From positions 1 to 64,000 of the forward strand of contig CAMYLR010000021.1 in the NCBI GenBank assembly GCA_947259315.1: 64,000 nt of DNA, written 5' to 3'. The notes under the pieces were generated by a model. It had not been told where the DNA came from and ran no database searches. It was given only the letters and a program-made list of their open reading frames with translations. Origin of the DNA: an uncultured Gemmatimonadales bacterium. Lineage in GTDB: Bacteria > Gemmatimonadota > Gemmatimonadetes > JACCXV01 > JAHWKZ01. The number at the start of each line of letters is the position of its first letter. Positions within the stretch are counted from its first letter, which is position 1. The position numbers and the translations under genes were made by a program. Positions 59,836 through 64,000 of this stretch are shown in pieces.

Positions 59836-60995
59836 TACGCCTCCGCTCCGGCCGCGCTCTCGACCGGGGTTTCGGGTTCAGCCGCGCCGGTCGGCGACGA
59901 GCGTCGATCCGTGCCAGCATGAACGACGGCCACCGCGCCAACGATCTCGTCGGTGAGGTCGATCGTTAGACCTTCTTCGTCCCAAGCTTGGAGCAAGAGA
60001 TTCATCATCGTCCGCGCGTAGAGCGCGCTCGATTGGTCCGCCATCCTCGAAGGCAGGTCGGTGTAGCCCAGGATCTTCACGCCATGCGCCTCGACCGCTT
60101 CATCGGCGCGGGTCAAAGCGCAGTTGCCGCCGCGTTCGGCTGCCAGATCGACGATGACCGACCCGGGTCGCATCGATTGAATCATCTCCTCGGTGATGAG
60201 CACCGGGGCATCTTGTCCGGGGATAACGGCAGTGGTAATGATGACATCGACGTCGGCCACGTGACTCGCCAGCAATTCGCGTTCGCGCTCGAGAAACGCA
60301 TCCGACTGCGTACCCGCATATCCACCCGCGGTCTCCTCGATCGCTTCGAGATCGAGCTCGATGAACTTCGCACCCAGCGATTCCACCTGCTCGCGTACCG
60401 GCGGTCGGGGATCGAACGCGCGTACCACCGCACCTAACCGATGCGCAGTAGCGATCGCCGACAACCCCGCCACGCCAGCGCCGATAACGAGAACGTGCGC
60501 CGGCGTCACCGTGCCGGCCGCCGTCATCAGAAGTGGGAAGTAGCGGCCAAAATCGTTGGCCGCTTCGAGCACCGCTTTGTAACCGGCGATGTTGGCCATC
60601 GCCGATAGCGCGTCCATTTTTTGCGCTCGCGCGATTCGTGGGATCGCCTCCATGGCGAGCGCCGTGACCTTCTGATTGACCAGCGCCTGCACGATCTCTG
60701 GAGTTGCTTCAGCAGTGAGCAATGAAACCACGATCGCGCCCGACCGCATCCGCCCGATCTCCTCGAGCGTCGGCGGGCGGACCTTCAGCACGACATCCGC
60801 ATCCCACGCCGTGTTGTCGTTGACGACCGTAGCACCCGCATCGACGTACGCCTCATCGGGTACCGCTGCAGCCAGACCCGCGCCCGACTCGATGACAAAC
60901 TGGGCGCCGCGTTCGGACAGCTTGCGAATCGTCTCGGGCACTGCGGCTACACGGCGCTCGCCAGCCTGCGTCTCTTTAGGAACTCCGAACTTCAT
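59835..60995 (-). CDS. pntA: NAD(P) transhydrogenase alpha subunit, NAD-binding part
   Basis: [57 protein letters not shown]. Confidence 0.96.
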   Translation of the reverse strand: MKFGVPKETQAGERRVAAVPETIRKLSERGAQFVIESGAGLAAAVPDEAYVDAGATVVNDNTAWDADVVLKVRPPTLEEIGRMRSGAIVVSLLTAEATPEIVQALVNQKVTALAMEAIPRIARAQKMDALSAMANIAGYKAVLEAANDFGRYFPLLMTAAGTVTPAHVLVIGAGVAGLSAIATAHRLGAVVRAFDPRPPVREQVESLGAKFIELDLEAIEETAGGYAGTQSDAFLERERELLASHVADVDVIITTAVIPGQDAPVLITEEMIQSMRPGSVIVDLAAERGGNCALTRADEAVEAHGVKILGYTDLPSRMADQSSALYARTMMNLLLQAWDEEGLTIDLTDEIVGAVAVVHAGTDRRSSPTGAAEPETPVESAAGAEA

Positions 60996-61088
60996 GTGCC
61001 TCCTGGAAGAAAACCCGACACCAAGATACCGACCTCGCTGCGCGGTGACACCCTGTTTTCGACATCTCGTGACGAGTATCGTTGGGGG

Positions 61089-61550
61089 ATGAATCGAGGA
61101 CGAATCGAAGCCATCCATATCGTGGCCGCTGCGGGGGAATCCCCGACGGCCGTCGATAGCGTGAAGGCGGTCGCCGGCCAGGGTCTCGAAGCGGATCGCT
61201 ACGCAACGGGGGATGGCATCAAGCCCGGAAAAGCAGGCGGCAAGCGCGCCGCCACGTTGATCGAGGCCGAGGCGCTCGAAGCGCTCGCGCGTCACTACGA
61301 CGTCCAGATCGGGCCCGGGGAGTCGCGCCGCAACATCACCACACGCGGGGTCGCGCTGAACCACCTGGTCGGGCAGACCTTTCGCGTGGGTGAGGCCGTG
61401 TTGCGCGGCGTCGAGCTCTGCGAGCCCTGCAACTATCTGGAGAGCCTAACCCGACCCGGTGTTCGCGCAGGTCTCGTCCACCGCGGTGGTCTGCGCGCTG
61501 AGATCCTGGAGAGCGGCACTATAAAGGTCGGCGACGCGATCAGTGAATAA
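61089..61550 (+). CDS. MOSC domain-containing protein
   Basis: GQGLEADRYATGDGIKPGKAGGKRAATLIEAEAL...GPGESRRNITTRGVALNHLVGQTFRVGEAVLRGVELCEPCNYLE. Confidence 0.93.
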   Translation: MNRGRIEAIHIVAAAGESPTAVDSVKAVAGQGLEADRYATGDGIKPGKAGGKRAATLIEAEALEALARHYDVQIGPGESRRNITTRGVALNHLVGQTFRVGEAVLRGVELCEPCNYLESLTRPGVRAGLVHRGGLRAEILESGTIKVGDAISE

Positions 61551-63792
61551 CTGGGACTGGACTACGATTCGAGATTCGCGATTGGTGCAGGTCCTGGTCG
61601 TGTATTTGGCTGGTGGCTGGGCGGTACTCGAGGCGGTCGGGTTGCTGGTCGATGCCTTCGACGGGCCAAAATGGGTGGTCCGGGGCGCGTTCGTGGTTCT
61701 CGTCATCGGGCTCATCGTCACCCTGCTCGCCGTTTGGGCGCATTCACAGCGCGCTGTTCAAGAGGATCAAACCCGTCGAAGGAATCGAGCGCTGCTAGCC
61801 GGCGTCCTGACGATCTCGCTGCTGTTGATCGCGGCCGGACTATTTTTCATCGTGCGCGACCGGGGTCGCAGTCTTGGTCCACCCTTAGCGGTCGCCGAAA
61901 GCGCTGGACCCGGCATCGCGATTCTACCCTTTCACGTCAACGACCCTGAACTGAATCGCTGGCGCGAGGGGATGGTCGACCTGCTGTCGACAAACCTCGA
62001 CGGCGCCGGCGGGCTACGGGCGATCGACAGCCGGACGGTGTTGGCGCGGTGGCGTCAGCTGGTAGCGGCCGACGAAACGGCCGATCTGCCGACCACCCTG
62101 CAGATCGCTCAGTCGAGCGGTGCTCGGTACGCTCTGGTCGGCAGTGTCGTCTCGAGTGGCGACAACATGCGCGTAGTGGCCGATGTGTACGATCTCGAGA
62201 GCGGGACGAACCTGGGTCAGGAGCGGGTTGAGGGCGTGCCGGACTCGATATTCGGACTCGTCGACCAGCTGTCGATCCAAGCGCTGGGCTTGGTCCTCGA
62301 AGAAGGCGATGACGAACTCCCAAATGTCGACCTAGCGGGCATCACGACGCAATCGGTGACAGCACTCAAGTCGTACCTCGAGGGCGAGACGCTGCTGCGG
62401 TCGTCGAGCTTCCGCGAGGCGATTCCGGCGTACGAGGAAGCGATCGAAGCCGACTCAACGTTCGCGCTGGCGTACTATCGGCTGAGCAATGCTCTCGGCT
62501 GGCTGGAAACGCTGGAGAGCGGGAGAGCACAGGAAACGCTAGACGAAGCGACCCGGTACGCCGACCGTCTGCCGGAACGCGACCGCAATCTGCTCGAGGT
62601 CAGCCAGGCGTACTACGACGACGATCGGTACGACTCAAGCGAGCTCGCGTTGGCCGCCACGCAGCGGTATCCGGACGACCCCGAGGCGTGGTTTCTCCTC
62701 GGCGAGGTTTACTTCCACAGACCGGCCCAGACGATCGCCACGCGCGAGGACCAAGACGGTGCGTTCACCCGCGCGACCGAGCTCGATCCATTCTATACAC
62801 CGGCCTATATCCACCCCCTCGATAACGCGTTCAAGTACGCCGACAGCACGGCAGCGACACAACTAATCGAGCAGTACGAACAGTACGCCGCCGGCACTGA
62901 GTACGACGTCGCCTACGAGACCGCGTATAAGCTCCTGTTTGGCGACTCACTCAGCCGGGCCGAACCGTCCATCCTGGACACGCTTTCCACCTTCGTTCTG
63001 GCCCGAATAGGCAACCTGCTCCAGCACCCGCGGGGCGCCCGGCTGCGCACTGAGGCGATGCTACGACTCGTCGATCGACCGGAGTCGCAGGACCTGTATG
63101 CGAACTTCCTGCCGCTCATCATGATCAATGAGGGACGGCTCGGAGATGGGCTCCGCGCCCTGGCGGAGAGACCCGCCAACGATGAGTACTTCAACTTCCT
63201 GTTGGCTCTCTATTACGGCGGTATGAGAGAAGATCTCGCCGCACTGACGGCGGCCTCCGAGCTCGGACCGGCGGACAGCCTCCCGAGCACCAAGTGGGCG
63301 GTCGCCGCGTTGATGGCGATTGAAGAAGGGCGCGAGCAAGAGGCCGACTCCATACGAGTGTTGGCCGAGGAATTTGTTGATCGTTTCTACGCTGAGGGCG
63401 ATTCGGCCCAGGCGCACGGGATCGAGATCGGCATTAAGACCCTCGACGGCCGCCGCGCCATGCTGGCCGGCCGCGACGACGAGGCGTTCCGATTGTTGGA
63501 TGAAGTGTTCCGCGAAGGTCCACCGGCGTTTGTTTTCGGGTGGATCATGGAGCTGCTCGACCGCATGGGGCGGCCGGAAGAGGCGATCCGTTACGGGTTG
63601 GTTTTCGGACCGAACCCCTGGATGGGGATCCCGTTGGGAAAGCTGTACGAGAAGACCGGCGATCGAGACGGAGCGCTAGAGGCTTATGGCTGGGTCACCC
63701 TAGCGTGGGAAGACGCCGACCCGCTGCTCCAACCCATAATCGCCGAAGCCCGCCAGGCGATCGCTCGACTGCAAGGACTCCAGCGCGGCTGA
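61543..63792 (+). CDS. Membrane-anchored TPR protein
   Basis: Two N-terminal TMs, AGPGIAILPFHVNDPELNRWREGMVDLLSTNL module, TPR-like C-terminal repeats; GTG start overlapping upstream stop. Confidence 0.8.
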   Translation: MNNWDWTTIRDSRLVQVLVVYLAGGWAVLEAVGLLVDAFDGPKWVVRGAFVVLVIGLIVTLLAVWAHSQRAVQEDQTRRRNRALLAGVLTISLLLIAAGLFFIVRDRGRSLGPPLAVAESAGPGIAILPFHVNDPELNRWREGMVDLLSTNLDGAGGLRAIDSRTVLARWRQLVAADETADLPTTLQIAQSSGARYALVGSVVSSGDNMRVVADVYDLESGTNLGQERVEGVPDSIFGLVDQLSIQALGLVLEEGDDELPNVDLAGITTQSVTALKSYLEGETLLRSSSFREAIPAYEEAIEADSTFALAYYRLSNALGWLETLESGRAQETLDEATRYADRLPERDRNLLEVSQAYYDDDRYDSSELALAATQRYPDDPEAWFLLGEVYFHRPAQTIATREDQDGAFTRATELDPFYTPAYIHPLDNAFKYADSTAATQLIEQYEQYAAGTEYDVAYETAYKLLFGDSLSRAEPSILDTLSTFVLARIGNLLQHPRGARLRTEAMLRLVDRPESQDLYANFLPLIMINEGRLGDGLRALAERPANDEYFNFLLALYYGGMREDLAALTAASELGPADSLPSTKWAVAALMAIEEGREQEADSIRVLAEEFVDRFYAEGDSAQAHGIEIGIKTLDGRRAMLAGRDDEAFRLLDEVFREGPPAFVFGWIMELLDRMGRPEEAIRYGLVFGPNPWMGIPLGKLYEKTGDRDGALEAYGWVTLAWEDADPLLQPIIAEARQAIARLQGLQRG

Positions 63793-63848
63793 TCCTGTCG
63801 TTAGCGAAACCCTTCATCGATCGGGTCGTAGGATTGGAAGGGTGCCGC

Positions 63849-64000
63849 CATGGAACGTAGGAAGCGAACACGACGCAAGCTCCTAGCTTATTTGGCATTC
63901 GTGTTTGGCCTTACGTGGTTCTTCGCTGGACTGCTCATCCTTTCTGGCGAGACAGCGCGAGCGAACCCCGGTCACGTACTCGGCATCATGTGGTCGCCGG
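63849..64000 (+). CDS. Partial membrane protein truncated by window end (possibly CPBP protease-like)
   Basis: MERRKRTRRKLLAYLAFVFGLTWFFAGLLILSGETARANPGHVLGIMWSP... Confidence 0.45.

Overview
Read by eye, with no tools. This is a dense, high-GC bacterial window of about 64 kb with roughly 65 protein genes. I found no tRNA, rRNA, CRISPR array, transposase or phage module. Gene content (TonB receptors with carboxypeptidase-regulatory-like N-termini, secreted proteins of unknown function, AtuA/DUF1446, clade II-type nitrous-oxide reductase, short ATGA-overlapped operons) suggests an environmental, possibly Gemmatimonadota-like, genome; taxonomy is inference. The first ~2.54 kb (gltA, rpmE, 3' half of hemW) looks gammaproteobacterial. 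It is joined in frame inside one ORF to an unrelated lipoprotein gene, so I suspect a contig chimera or recombination junction there. Main points of interest: (1) an ECF sigma factor translationally coupled to a zf-HC2 anti-sigma domain fused to an O6-alkylguanine-DNA methyltransferase, a plausible alkylation-sensing switch; (2) a formate dehydrogenase alpha subunit split by an in-frame TGA at the active-site position, followed by a bSECIS-like hairpin with a GGUCU loop (selenocysteine); (3) a nos operon with a lipoprotein-type NosZ and an embedded CBS protein, behind a PAS histidine kinase and NarL-type regulators; (4) a shared GGGGA-N3-TCCCCACA-type operator upstream of the nos operon, the response regulator and a convergent CBS/UspA stress operon, reminiscent of DosR logic; (5) 11-bp periodic GTTCA repeats (Pho-box-like) upstream of a TonB receptor/lipoprotein cassette; (6) an unannotated promoter-to-terminator RNA candidate between cspA and an SLC13 transporter.
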